DNA from: Anaerolineaceae bacterium UBA3924
Lineage (GTDB): Bacteria; Chloroflexota; Anaerolineae; Anaerolineales; Anaerolineaceae
Direction of reading: 5' to 3'
Length of the DNA: 20,896 bases
Assembly: GCA_002385985.1 (NCBI GenBank)
Contig: DGEO01000016.1
Location: 4,812-25,707 of the forward strand
Of this stretch, positions 7,562-15,417 are shown in pieces. The translations under genes were made by a program, and so were the position numbers. Below the pieces are notes generated by a model. That model saw only the letters and a list, made by a program, of their open reading frames with translations, was not told where the DNA came from and searched no databases. Positions within the stretch are counted from its first letter, which is position 1. Each line of letters opens with the position of its first letter.

Positions 7562-8836
7562 ATGGTCTACGACAGCCCCCTGCCTCCCGAACGGCCCGCC
7601 AGCGACTTTCACTGGCCCTCGCTGCTGCAGTTGATTGTCAGCCTCGGGGGATCGCTGCTTGCGCTGCTGGTGACGGTGGTGCTGGCCGCCAGCGCGGTGA
7701 CCAACCCGGGGAGCATGGGGCTGTCGATGCTGATTCTGGCCTGGGCGTCCGGGCTGGTCAGCGGTCTGCTGTTCCTTTCCGTTTACTACGCCTTCCGCCG
7801 CCTGCGCGGCCGCCCCGCCGCGGCCCGGCCCGACCGGGGCCGCTTTGTGCTGGCCAGCGCCTTCATGCTGCTCTGGCCGCTGCTGGCCGCCGGGGCGCAG
7901 GCCCTGTACAGCTCCTCCCTGGCCGGCTGGCTGCTGCCGCCGGTGCTGCTGGCCGGGGTAGGCATCCCCATCCTCTGGTACCTGGAATTCGGCCGCCGCG
8001 GCCTGCCGGTCGCCCGTCCCCAGCGCACCTGGGGACTGTTTGCCTTCACCGCCATCTTCTCCCTGCCGCTGATTATGGTAGTGGAGCTGCTGGCCATCGC
8101 CATCATCCTGACCGGGCTGGGGCTGTGGCTGCAGGCCAACCCGTCCGTTGCGCTGGAGCTGCAGGCGCTGCTTGAGCGGCTTTCGACCCTGCCGGAGATG
8201 GGCCCCGACGCCCTGCTGGAGCTGTTCGGGCCGCTGGCCACCCAGCCGGTGGTGATCTACGGTTTGCTGTTCGTCATCGCCGTGCTCGCTCCGCTGGTCG
8301 AAGAGACCTTCAAGCCCCTGGGCATGTTCCTGCTGGGCGGCAAGAAGCTGAACCCGGCCCAGGGCCTGTGGGCCGGCATGGTCTGCGGGGCCAGCTTCGC
8401 CCTGCTGGAGACTCTGGGCACGCTCTCCTCCGCCGCCGAGGCCGGGCCGCTGTTTGTGCTGGCCGGGCGCTTCGGCACCGGGCTGCTGCACATCGTCACC
8501 GCCGGGCTGACCGGCTGGGGCCTGGCCAGCGTGTGGAGCGGCGGCAGCTACCTCAAGCTGCTGGGCTCCTACGCCGCGGCGCTCTCCATCCACGCCGCCT
8601 GGAACGTGTTCGGCCTGCTGTGGGGCTTCTCGCCGCTGGCCGTGCAGGTGGCCGGCGGGGTGACCCTCTCGGACCCGCTGCTGCGGGCGCTCAGCGCGAT
8701 CTCGCTGCCGGCCCTGGTGCTGCTGGCAGTGTTCAACCTGATCATCCTGTGGCGCTTCAACCGCAGCCTGCGCCCCGCCGCCGAGCCGGCGGAAGAGGAA
8801 GTGGAGCCGGACCATCCGGTCCCCACGGCCCCCTGA
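7562..8836 (+). CDS. PrsW-like (M82) intramembrane protease
   Basis: The 424-residue protein is highly hydrophobic with about nine or ten probable membrane helices. The PrsW signature E-E-x-x-K occurs as V-E-E-T-F-K (Glu247, Glu248, Lys251). It is followed by FALLETL, where the family usually has F-x-x-x-E-N, then a conserved R-x(6)-H helix (RFGTGLLH) and SIHAAWN. Family knowledge: PrsW of Bacillus cleaves the anti-sigma factor RsiW; relatives are widespread and mostly uncharacterised. Residues 190-225 form a Leu/Glu-rich loop and the C-terminus is acidic and probably cytoplasmic. The start lies four bases after the upstream lipoprotein stop, so the genes are almost certainly co-transcribed. 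No sigma or anti-sigma gene is seen nearby. Confidence 0.87.
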   Translation: MVYDSPLPPERPASDFHWPSLLQLIVSLGGSLLALLVTVVLAASAVTNPGSMGLSMLILAWASGLVSGLLFLSVYYAFRRLRGRPAAARPDRGRFVLASAFMLLWPLLAAGAQALYSSSLAGWLLPPVLLAGVGIPILWYLEFGRRGLPVARPQRTWGLFAFTAIFSLPLIMVVELLAIAIILTGLGLWLQANPSVALELQALLERLSTLPEMGPDALLELFGPLATQPVVIYGLLFVIAVLAPLVEETFKPLGMFLLGGKKLNPAQGLWAGMVCGASFALLETLGTLSSAAEAGPLFVLAGRFGTGLLHIVTAGLTGWGLASVWSGGSYLKLLGSYAAALSIHAAWNVFGLLWGFSPLAVQVAGGVTLSDPLLRALSAISLPALVLLAVFNLIILWRFNRSLRPAAEPAEEEVEPDHPVPTAP

Positions 8837-8865
8837 GCGCACCCTTTCTGCCAGCCCGGGGTTTC

Positions 8866-8894
8866 TTCCTGTGACGCCGCGGCTGGATTAAAAT
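8866..8894 (+). promoter_or_regulatory. Possible plsC promoter
   Basis: TTCCTG (8866-8871) and TAAAAT (8889-8894) are spaced by 17 bp in the 112-bp gap before the acyltransferase gene. The -35 match is weak and the -10 match is good. Confidence 0.4.
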
Positions 8895-8948
8895 ATCCGT
8901 ATCCACAATCCCGCTTCGCAGCGAACCAACCTTGAGGAGAGCGGCCGC

Positions 8949-9632
8949 ATGACCCGCGACCAGATGCAAGCCCTGTTTGTCCGCCTATTTCGCTGGCTGA
9001 CCGTTACTGAATTCTACGGCACCGAGCACCTGCCGCGCACCGGAGGCGTGCTGGTGGCCACCAACCACATGAGCCGCCTGGACATCCCCCTGCTGTTCAT
9101 CAACCCGGTGCGTGCCGATATCACCGCTCTGGTGGCCGATAAGTACCAGCGCTACCCCTTCTTCCGCTGGATCATCACCGCCGCCGGAGCCATCTGGCTG
9201 GACCGGAACGAGGCCGACTTTACCGCCTTCCGCAAGGCCATCGAAGAGCTGCGCGCCGGCAAGGCGCTGGGCATCGCCCCCGAGGGCACGCGCAGCGAAA
9301 TCGGCCAGCTGCTGCCCGGCAAGCCCGGCACCGCGCTGCTGGCGGAGCGCGCCCGGGTGCCCATCGTCCCGGTGGGTCTGACCGGCACCGAGACCGGCAT
9401 GCGTGATTTAATGCGGCTGCGCAAACCTCGCTTTGTGGCCCGCTTCGGCCCGGCCTTCACCCTGCCCCCGCTGGAGCGCAGCCGGCGCGAAGAGCAGCTG
9501 AAAGAGCACACCGACGAGATCATGGTGCGCATCGCCGCCTGCCTGCCGCCCAAGTACTGGGGCGCTTACGCCGGTCACCCCCGGCTCAAAGAGCTGCTGG
9601 AGGAGCAGGGCCAGGTCCCCGAAAGCGCCTGA
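8949..9632 (+). CDS. plsC: 1-acyl-sn-glycerol-3-phosphate acyltransferase (PlsC/LPLAT family)
   Basis: This 227-residue membrane-associated enzyme would add the second acyl chain to lysophosphatidic acid to make phosphatidic acid. The catalytic N-H-x(4)-D motif has His40 and Asp45. The glycerophosphate-binding motif P-E-G-T-R is at residues 111-115, followed by a P-I-V-P-V-G block. TTGAGGAGAG lies upstream of the ATG and gives a good ribosome-binding site. The gene probably has its own promoter and ends six bases before a convergent gene. Other acyltransferases of the LPLAT superfamily share these motifs, so the exact acceptor is not certain. Confidence 0.9.
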   Translation: MTRDQMQALFVRLFRWLTVTEFYGTEHLPRTGGVLVATNHMSRLDIPLLFINPVRADITALVADKYQRYPFFRWIITAAGAIWLDRNEADFTAFRKAIEELRAGKALGIAPEGTRSEIGQLLPGKPGTALLAERARVPIVPVGLTGTETGMRDLMRLRKPRFVARFGPAFTLPPLERSRREEQLKEHTDEIMVRIAACLPPKYWGAYAGHPRLKELLEEQGQVPESA

Positions 9633-9638
9633 AGCCCC

Positions 9639-10817
9639 CTACCACTCCCTCGCCGCGAGATGGTCGAACAGCGCCAGCCACTGGCTGAGCGGCATTTCAC
9701 CCATGCTCCAGCCCAGCCGCAGAATCACCGCCTGCCGGGCCGGGTTGATATACAGGAACTGCCCGTCCTTGCCGTTGGCCAGGTAGCTGCCCTCTTCGGC
9801 GGACAGCAGCCACCACTGGTAGCCGTAGTCCCGCACGCCGATGGCGCTGTAGGCCTCGTCCCAGCCGGCCTCAGCCGCCCGCCCGACCTGCGTGGACTGC
9901 CGCACCCACTCCGCGGGCAGGATCTGCTCCCCCTGCCACTCGCCTTCGCGCAGCGCCAGCCTCCCCAGCCGCAGGAAATCGCGCGGCACGGCAGCCAGGC
10001 AGCACCAGGTCTTCTCCAGCCCGCCCTCGCGGTCCAGGCTCCACAGGCCGGGCGCCTCCATCCCCAGCGGAACCCACAGTCGCTCCTGCATATACTCGCT
10101 CAGCGTGCGCGGCGCCAGCGCCCGCGAAAGCGCCAGCCCCAGCAGCGCGTTGTCCCCCGACTTGTAGCGCCAGACCGTCCCCGGCCCGACCTCCATACCC
10201 ACCCGCAGCAGGCGCTCCTCCACGTTGGGGGTGTAGTTCAGGATCACGTGGACGCCGAAGGGGTTGTCGGATTCGACATAGGCGCTGCCCGAGGTCATGC
10301 TGAGCAGGTGCGCGATGGTGACCCGCTCGTAGCCGCGGCCGGCCAGCTCGGGGATGAAGTCGGTCACCGGCTGGTCCAGCGACTGGAACAGCCCGTCCTC
10401 CAGCGCCGCCCCGACCAGTAGCGAGAGGATGGATTTGGACATGGAGAAGGACTGCGAGCGCGCGTCGGCCGAATGGCCCTGGTAGTAGCGCTCCAGCACC
10501 AGCCGGTCGTCCTTGAGCACCAGCAGCGCGATGGTGCCGGAGGATTCCAGCAGCGCGTCCAGGTCGCCCTCGCCTCCAGCCGGCAGCGGGACGGTCAGCG
10601 GGCCTTCATGCAGGGCTGCGGTGAAGAGGTACGGGGATGGGCTGGCTGCCATCTCCCGGTAAGGGTAGTGGAGGAAATCGTCGATCTGCGTGTCGCCGTA
10701 GCGGATTACGCGCAGCACGGTGACCGGCCCGGCGATCGCCGTCCAGATTGCCAGCACCAGCGCGGCCAGCAGGGCCAGCCGAACTGCGCTCCGCAGCAGA
10801 ACCCGTCTCCAGCGCAC
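9639..10817 (-). CDS. Serine hydrolase, beta-lactamase class C/CubicO family
   Basis: The 392-residue protein has an N-terminal hydrophobic helix (residues ~10-30) and is probably an extracytoplasmic membrane-anchored enzyme. The S-x-x-K motif is S-M-S-K at 125-128; the second motif is Y-K-S around Tyr218 within YKSGDN; GKDGQF near the end fits the third. This pattern resembles esterase-type and 6-aminohexanoate-dimer-hydrolase-type members more than true AmpC enzymes, so antibiotic resistance should not be assumed. The start is GTG at 10817, with AAAGGGGG five bases upstream. It converges on plsC with only six bases between stops, and no terminator hairpin is seen in that gap. Confidence 0.88.
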   Translation of the reverse strand: MRWRRVLLRSAVRLALLAALVLAIWTAIAGPVTVLRVIRYGDTQIDDFLHYPYREMAASPSPYLFTAALHEGPLTVPLPAGGEGDLDALLESSGTIALLVLKDDRLVLERYYQGHSADARSQSFSMSKSILSLLVGAALEDGLFQSLDQPVTDFIPELAGRGYERVTIAHLLSMTSGSAYVESDNPFGVHVILNYTPNVEERLLRVGMEVGPGTVWRYKSGDNALLGLALSRALAPRTLSEYMQERLWVPLGMEAPGLWSLDREGGLEKTWCCLAAVPRDFLRLGRLALREGEWQGEQILPAEWVRQSTQVGRAAEAGWDEAYSAIGVRDYGYQWWLLSAEEGSYLANGKDGQFLYINPARQAVILRLGWSMGEMPLSQWLALFDHLAAREW

Positions 10818-10854
10818 AATGGCCCCCTTTAGTAGAACCCTTCGGGTTCATTAT

Positions 10855-11011
10855 AGCCCCCGCGGGGGCCGGGCGGGGAATCGGGGCTGCCGCCCACCCA
10901 TCCCCCGGCACCCCCATGGGCTTGCCCATGAGGGCAGATGGGGGTTGGGTAGATGACACCCCGGCCTACAAGGTAATGGGGGTACCCCGATAGGCTTCGC
11001 CCATGAGGGAC
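10855..11011. repeat. C/G-rich intergenic repeats
   Basis: The gap between the serine hydrolase start and the SDR gene end holds an imperfect direct repeat. GGCTTGCCCATGAGGG (10919-10934) recurs with one inserted C at 10993-11009. The first copy overlaps a 6-bp inverted repeat (10916-10921 / 10924-10929). The style, with CCCCCATGGG and CATCCCCC motifs, resembles the region 2373-2896. No gene is seen here. Confidence 0.55.
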
Positions 11012-11017
11012 AGGAGC

Positions 11018-12094
11018 TTATCCCCCCAGCGCGCGCTCCAGGCGCTCCTGGAGCCCCTCCTCCCACTGCTCGCCGAGCGGAGGGAGCCGGTCCCTCCCGC
11101 TCCCCGCCATATACTTCACATTCGAATACCGCTCATCCGTATAATCCCGCACCTGCCCGCTCTCCAGCGCGGCGCGGACCTGCTCCACCCCTCTCGCCAC
11201 CGTCCACACCGCGTGATAGCCCAGCTGGCCGGCGATCTTGGCGCAGTCGATGCGGTAATCGCTGGCATCCTGCGCCGGGGTGACCTCCAGCCTCGCCTGC
11301 GGCACCATGCGGGCGATCAGCTCGCCGATGTGCAGGATGGTGTACGTCTCGGTATCCGAACCGGTGTTGTAGATCTGCCCGTGGGCCAACTCGCGGGGCG
11401 CCTGCAGCGCGGCCAGCACCGCCCGGGCGGCGTCGTCCACATGCACAAACGAGCGCCACTGGTTCCCGCCGTACACGGTGATGCGCCCGTCCACCAGCGC
11501 CTTCGCGGTGAGCAGGTTGACCACCAGGTCGAAGCGCGCCCGGCCCGAGAGGCCGAAAATGGTGCCGAAGCGCAGGATGGTGGGCGAAAAATCCTCCCCG
11601 GCGATCTCCAGCAGGATGCGCTCGCCGGCGATCTTGGAGCGGGCGTAGAGCGAGACCGGGTTGAGCGGCGCGTCCTCGTCCATGCGCCGGTCGCAGGCGC
11701 CGTAGACCGCCCCGGTGGAGGCGAACACAAAGCGGCTCACACCGGTACGCCGGGCCGCCTCGGCCAGCAGCCGCGTGGCGGTGACGTTGATTTCCAGCGT
11801 GCGGCGCTCGTCCAGGTCGCAGGCCGGGTCGCCGACCACGCCGCCCAGGTGCACCACCGCGTCTGCCCCGCGCAGGCAGCGCACGACGGTCGCCTCGTCG
11901 CGAAAATCGCCCTCCACCAGCTCGACGCGCGGATCGCTCAGCCAGCGGGCGATCGGCTCGCGGCCCCACAGCAGGCAGTCGAGCACGCGCACCCGCCAGC
12001 CGCTTTCCAGCAGCCGCGGCAGCAGGGCCGAACCCACATAACCGGCTCCCCCGGTGACCAGCGCCAGCGGCGCGGCGGCGGGATGGTCCCCCAT
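11018..12094 (-). CDS. NAD(P)-dependent sugar-nucleotide epimerase/dehydratase (extended SDR)
   Basis: The 358-residue protein has a Rossmann G-x-x-G-x-x-G at Gly15, Gly18 and Gly21 and the active-site pair Tyr150-x-x-x-Lys154, with Ser126/Thr127 in ASTGAVYG. This layout is that of extended SDR enzymes acting on nucleotide sugars (4-epimerases, 4,6-dehydratases, reductases). The exact reaction cannot be read from the motifs. The unusual GGVVGDPACDLD segment after strand 4 is seen in some family members of unclear substrate. The gene lies 10 bases downstream of the DegT aminotransferase on the same strand, so the two probably modify the same sugar. Confidence 0.88.
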   Translation of the reverse strand: MGDHPAAAPLALVTGGAGYVGSALLPRLLESGWRVRVLDCLLWGREPIARWLSDPRVELVEGDFRDEATVVRCLRGADAVVHLGGVVGDPACDLDERRTLEINVTATRLLAEAARRTGVSRFVFASTGAVYGACDRRMDEDAPLNPVSLYARSKIAGERILLEIAGEDFSPTILRFGTIFGLSGRARFDLVVNLLTAKALVDGRITVYGGNQWRSFVHVDDAARAVLAALQAPRELAHGQIYNTGSDTETYTILHIGELIARMVPQARLEVTPAQDASDYRIDCAKIAGQLGYHAVWTVARGVEQVRAALESGQVRDYTDERYSNVKYMAGSGRDRLPPLGEQWEEGLQERLERALGG

Positions 12095-12104
12095 GCCCCT
12101 TCCT

Positions 12105-13295
12105 CTAGGCTCTCTGACCGGCGCCCAGCTGCTCGCGCACGGCGCGGGCGTTCAGGTGAATGCGCTCAATCGCCCGGCAGATGCCCTCGGTCACCTCCAC
12201 AGGCATGTGCGACCAGATGGGCAGCGAGAGCGAATGCGTCTCCAGCAGATCGGTGGCCGGCAGCGGCTGCCCCTGGTAGTAGGCGGCGTAGGCCGACTGG
12301 TGATGCACCGCCGGGTAATAATACTTGCGCGTGTCCACCCCTTCGGCCGCCAGCGCCAGAGCCAGCTCGTCGCGGTTCATCCCGAATTTCTCGGGGTCGA
12401 TCACAATCGAGAAGTCCTTGTAAGAGCAGCGGTCGCCCGGGCGCACCTTCTGGAAGCTGACCCCCGGCAGGCGGCCCAGCCACTCCTCAAAGCGGGCGGC
12501 GGTCTCATTTCGGCTGGCCGCGGCCGCCTCGAGCATGCCCAGCGACTTCAACCCCAGCAGGGCGTTGAACTCGGACATGCGCGCGTTCAGCCCGGCGAAG
12601 ACCGTGTCGTAATGGCCGTCGTTGCCGTATTCGCGGCCCAGGCGGATGCGCTCGGCCAGCTCGTCGTCGTTGGTGGCCACGATGCCGCCCTCACCGGCGA
12701 TGAGCAGCTTGGTGGGGCTGAGCGAGAAAATGTTGGCGTCGCCCTGCTCGCCGATGGGCCGGCCCTGATAGCGGGCGCCGAAGCCGTGGGCGGCGTCGAA
12801 GATCAGCTTCAGCCCGTGCTTGCGGGCGATGGCGGCCAGCTCGTCCGCGGCAGCCGGGTTGCCGAAGTTGTGCACCGCCACAATGGCGGAGGTGTTCGGG
12901 GTGATGGCCGCCTCGGCCGCGGCCGGGTCCAGGTTGGTGGTTTCCGGGTCCACGTCGGCGTATACCGGGCGCAGGCCGCTCCACACCAGCGCGGCCACCG
13001 TGGCCATGAAGGTGAAGGAAGGCACCACCACGTCACCGGTCAGGCCAAGGCCGCGGTAGGTCAGCATCAGCCCCGAGGTGCACGAGGAAACCGCCACGGC
13101 GTGGCGCACGCCAAGGTGCTCGCGCACGGCGTCTTCGAAGGCGCGCAGATAGCGTCCCTTGGTCACCATGCCGGACTGCAGGATGGCTTCCATATCGGAC
13201 GCCATCTCGGGCAGCTGCGGCAGCACCGGGCGGACAATGTTGACTTTTTGCTCAAAGACGGGCGTGCCGCCGAGCACAGCCGGTCGATCGTTCAT
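12105..13295 (-). CDS. DegT/DnrJ/EryC1/StrS family PLP-dependent sugar aminotransferase
   Basis: The 396-residue protein fits the family length. The PLP-binding lysine is Lys196 in SLSPTK, the ring-nitrogen aspartate is Asp167 in FDAAHGFG, and VPSFTFMAT and the R-x-GREYGNDG region are typical. Such enzymes transaminate keto-sugars attached to a nucleotide to make amino sugars for glycans or secondary metabolites. The start ATG at 13295 has GGAG eight bases upstream. It is the first gene of a two-gene minus-strand operon with the SDR. No glycosyltransferase is present in the window, so the end product is not known. Confidence 0.92.
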   Translation of the reverse strand: MNDRPAVLGGTPVFEQKVNIVRPVLPQLPEMASDMEAILQSGMVTKGRYLRAFEDAVREHLGVRHAVAVSSCTSGLMLTYRGLGLTGDVVVPSFTFMATVAALVWSGLRPVYADVDPETTNLDPAAAEAAITPNTSAIVAVHNFGNPAAADELAAIARKHGLKLIFDAAHGFGARYQGRPIGEQGDANIFSLSPTKLLIAGEGGIVATNDDELAERIRLGREYGNDGHYDTVFAGLNARMSEFNALLGLKSLGMLEAAAASRNETAARFEEWLGRLPGVSFQKVRPGDRCSYKDFSIVIDPEKFGMNRDELALALAAEGVDTRKYYYPAVHHQSAYAAYYQGQPLPATDLLETHSLSLPIWSHMPVEVTEGICRAIERIHLNARAVREQLGAGQRA

Positions 13296-13325
13296 TGAAT
13301 GTACTCCGGAGATAAAGTGAGTCGT

Positions 13326-13331
13326 ATTGTA
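13326..13331 (-). promoter_or_regulatory. Possible -10 box of the aminotransferase operon
   Basis: On the minus strand a TACAAT hexamer lies about 30 bases before the ATG. I see no good -35 box at 16-18 bp, so support is weak. Confidence 0.3.
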
Positions 13332-13411
13332 CTACATTTGTCGCCGCATGGACCCAAACGCCTGCTCACCGGCGTTTCGCACGCCCGCGCGCAGAATGGC
13401 CCCGCCCGGCA

Positions 13412-13441
13412 TAAAAAAAGGGCGGTCCGCCGGGACCGCCC
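13412..13441 (-). terminator. Intrinsic terminator of the rnk-like gene
   Basis: Read on the minus strand, a 9-bp GC stem (13441-13433 with 13428-13420) with a 4-nt loop is followed by seven T (13419-13413). It lies about 20 bases after the rnk stop. Its stem core GGCGGTCC/GGACCGCC is the same as in the tRNA terminator at 18873. Confidence 0.92.
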
Positions 13442-13459
13442 CTGCCGGTGGCCACATGC

Positions 13460-13873
13460 TTACTGGTAATCACCCGATGCCTCGGGCTGGAAAAGGACCG
13501 CCTTGACAAAAATTCTCCGCTTGCCGTCCGGTGTCTCCCACTCGAACGTGTCCCCCACCCGGTAGCCCAGCATGGCCGTGCCGATGGGCGCCAGCACCGA
13601 AATCTTGTCCTCCAGGATGTCGGCCTCTTCAGGGAAGACCAGCGTGTAGGTCATCTCCTCCTGGCTTTCCTGGTCCACCAGCACGGCGGTGGAGCGCAGG
13701 GTGATCACATCTCCGGGGATTTTTTCGGGCGGGAGAACAACAGCCCGGTCCAGCTCCTCCGACAGGCGCTGCAAATACGGGCTGCCGCGGTACTCGCCGT
13801 ACTTCGCGTTGGTGATCAGCTCGCGAAGCTTGTCGCGGTCCGAGGTGGTAATATAAATCTGTGGCTCAACCAT
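13460..13873 (-). CDS. rnk: Rnk-like GreA/GreB-family transcription factor
   Basis: The 137-residue protein starts with an IYITTSDRDKL segment typical of the short Rnk N-terminal domain. It ends in a GreA/GreB C-terminal FKBP-like domain (VTLVFPE-like strand, ISVLAPIGTAMLGYRVGDTFEW, then VLFQPEASGDY). The long GreA coiled coil that carries the catalytic acidic tip is absent, so it should bind RNA polymerase near the secondary channel without GreA-type cleavage stimulation. Rnk was named as a regulator of nucleoside diphosphate kinase in E. coli. AGGAG lies six bases before the ATG. It is a single-gene unit with its own terminator, divergent from dpaL. Confidence 0.87.
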   Translation of the reverse strand: MVEPQIYITTSDRDKLRELITNAKYGEYRGSPYLQRLSEELDRAVVLPPEKIPGDVITLRSTAVLVDQESQEEMTYTLVFPEEADILEDKISVLAPIGTAMLGYRVGDTFEWETPDGKRRIFVKAVLFQPEASGDYQ

Positions 13874-13942
13874 TCCTTACTCCTGATATGGTAATGATGG
13901 TTCATCGGCTGAGAATGAGAAGGTCCCCCCTGAAAACCCGCC

Positions 13943-13974
13943 CGCCAGCGTCTCGCGCGCGGAGCCCGCTGGCG
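13943..13974. repeat. 8-bp inverted repeat in the rnk-dpaL divergent region
   Basis: CGCCAGCG (13943-13950) and CGCTGGCG (13967-13974) flank 16 bases. It lies about 70 bases upstream of rnk and could form a hairpin in its leader or be a regulator site. There is no further evidence. Confidence 0.35.
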
Positions 13975-14028
13975 TTCTGGTCTGTATCAATTGTACCTGA
14001 TCCTGCCCCGGACCGGGCGGAAATTCAT

Positions 14029-14060
14029 CCCGGTCAAGTCGGGCTATAATGATGACCGGG
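14029..14060 (+). promoter_or_regulatory. dpaL promoter -10 box enclosed by an 8-bp operator-like inverted repeat
   Basis: TATAAT (14045-14050) is a perfect -10 box. A -35 candidate, TTCATC, lies 15 bp upstream. CCCGGTCA (14029-14036) and TGACCGGG (14053-14060) form a perfect inverted repeat around the -10 box, a typical place for a repressor. GGAGG is six bases before the ATG at 14104. Confidence 0.55.
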
Positions 14061-14103
14061 CCGCTAGATTTTCCTGCGGCCTGATCACCATCGGAGGTAC
14101 ATC

Positions 14104-15354
14104 ATGACAGCATTACCCATAGAGTGGACCCTGCGACCCCGCCAGCCAGCGGAAAAGGTGCACGAGGCGGTTTCCTGCATCCTGCCGCTGGAGCGCACCC
14201 GCCAGGTGCGGCGCTTTCACCAGCAAATCCCCGCCTACCGCATGAGCCCGCTCAAGGGGCTGACCCACCTGGCCTCCCGCCTGGGGCTGGGCGGCATCTG
14301 GGTCAAGGATGAATCGGCCCGCATGCACGTGCAGTCCTTCAAGGTGCTGGGCGGTTCGTACGCCATTTACCGGGTGGCCCTTAAGTACCTGGGCCTGGAC
14401 GGGCAGGACATTCCCTTTAAAGAGCTGACCGCCGGCCCGCTGCGCGAAAAGCTGGAAGGGCTGACCTTCGCCGCCGCCACCGACGGCAACCACGGCCGCG
14501 GGGTGGCCTGGTCGGCCCTCCAGATGGGGCTGAACTCGGTCATTTACGTCCACCGGCTGACCTCGCTGGCCCGCATCCAGAACATCCAGGCCAACGGCGC
14601 CCGCGTGGTGGTGGTGGACGGCAACTACGACGACGCCGTGCGCCAGGTGAACGAGGACGCCCGCCGCGAAGGCTGGCAGGTGATCTCCGACACCTCCTGG
14701 CCCGGCTACGAGGACATCCCCCGCTGGGTGATGCAGGGCTACACCACCCTGCTGAGCGAGGCCCAGGAGCAGCTGGCCGCCCAGGGCCTGACCCGCCCGA
14801 CGCACATCTTTGTGCAGGCCGGGGTTGGCTCGCTGGCGGCATCGGCCATCGGCTACTACGCCAACCTGTTCGGCGAGGACCGCCCGGTCTCGGTGGTGGT
14901 CGAGCCGGACAAGGCCGCCTGCCTCTACGCCTCGGCCACCGCGCCCGACGGGCAGATTCAGACCGTGACCGGCGACCTGGACACCATCATGGCCGGGCTG
15001 GCCTGCGGCGTGCCCAACCCCCAGGCCTGGCAGCTGCTCTCGGCCACGGCGGACGTATTTGCCAGATGCCCGGACTACGTCGCCGCGCTGGGCATGCGCG
15101 TCTACGGCGTGCCGCTGCTGGGCGATCCGCAGGTGATCTCGGGCGAATCGGGCGCCGTGACGCTGGGCATGCTGATGATGATCATGGCCCGCCCGGAAGG
15201 CCGCGAGCTGCGCGAGGCGCTCGGGCTGGGGCCGGATTCGCAGGTGCTGCTGATCAACACCGAGGGCAACACCTCGCCGGACGAGTTCCGCCAGGTGGTC
15301 TGGGAAGGCTCCATGCCCCTGCCGCCGGAGTACAAACTGCAGCTGCTTCCCTGA
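14104..15354 (+). CDS. dpaL: Diaminopropionate ammonia-lyase (PLP-dependent)
   Basis: The 416-residue protein matches E. coli YgeX/DpaL along its length. The PLP lysine is Lys80 in SFKVLGGSYA. Asp127 in TDGNHGRG corresponds to Asp120 of E. coli, which handles the D-isomer. Other shared blocks are YRMSPL, VKDES, WVMQGYTTL, QAGVGSLA, VEPDKAACLY, IMAGLACG-PNP, ALGMRVYG and ISGESGAV. The family converts 2,3-diaminopropionate to pyruvate and two ammonia. This copy is a stand-alone gene behind its own promoter; there is no adjacent ygeW/ygeY-type partner. Threonine dehydratases are related, but the conserved blocks favour DpaL. Confidence 0.93.
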   Translation: MTALPIEWTLRPRQPAEKVHEAVSCILPLERTRQVRRFHQQIPAYRMSPLKGLTHLASRLGLGGIWVKDESARMHVQSFKVLGGSYAIYRVALKYLGLDGQDIPFKELTAGPLREKLEGLTFAAATDGNHGRGVAWSALQMGLNSVIYVHRLTSLARIQNIQANGARVVVVDGNYDDAVRQVNEDARREGWQVISDTSWPGYEDIPRWVMQGYTTLLSEAQEQLAAQGLTRPTHIFVQAGVGSLAASAIGYYANLFGEDRPVSVVVEPDKAACLYASATAPDGQIQTVTGDLDTIMAGLACGVPNPQAWQLLSATADVFARCPDYVAALGMRVYGVPLLGDPQVISGESGAVTLGMLMMIMARPEGRELREALGLGPDSQVLLINTEGNTSPDEFRQVVWEGSMPLPPEYKLQLLP

Positions 15355-15364
15355 TCATTCCCCC

Positions 15365-15393
15365 TTGACTCTCCGGGCAGCTCTGTATACAAT
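15365..15393 (+). promoter_or_regulatory. Promoter of the GntR-slipin operon
   Basis: TTGACT (15365-15370) and TACAAT (15388-15393) are separated by an ideal 17 bp. Transcription would begin near 15400, only about 17 bases before the ATG. Confidence 0.75.
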
Positions 15394-15397
15394 TATT

Positions 15398-15417
15398 ACA
15401 TTGATACATTGATACAT
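15398..15417 (+). repeat. Tandem 8-bp repeat ACATTGAT (2.5 copies) at the gntR start
   Basis: Two full copies and a half copy fill the space between the -10 box and the ATG at 15418. It covers the expected transcription start. It could be an autoregulatory operator or a slippage-prone short repeat; one unit creates an alternative in-frame TTG at 15409. Confidence 0.6.

Noticed and set aside
9639..10817. True class C beta-lactamase (AmpC)
   Set aside because: The second motif is Y-K-S and the protein has an N-terminal membrane helix; it fits esterase-type CubicO proteins better.
11003..12460. Long plus-strand open frame across the SDR and aminotransferase genes (and 12054-13298)
   Set aside because: It is a shadow of two well-supported minus-strand genes.
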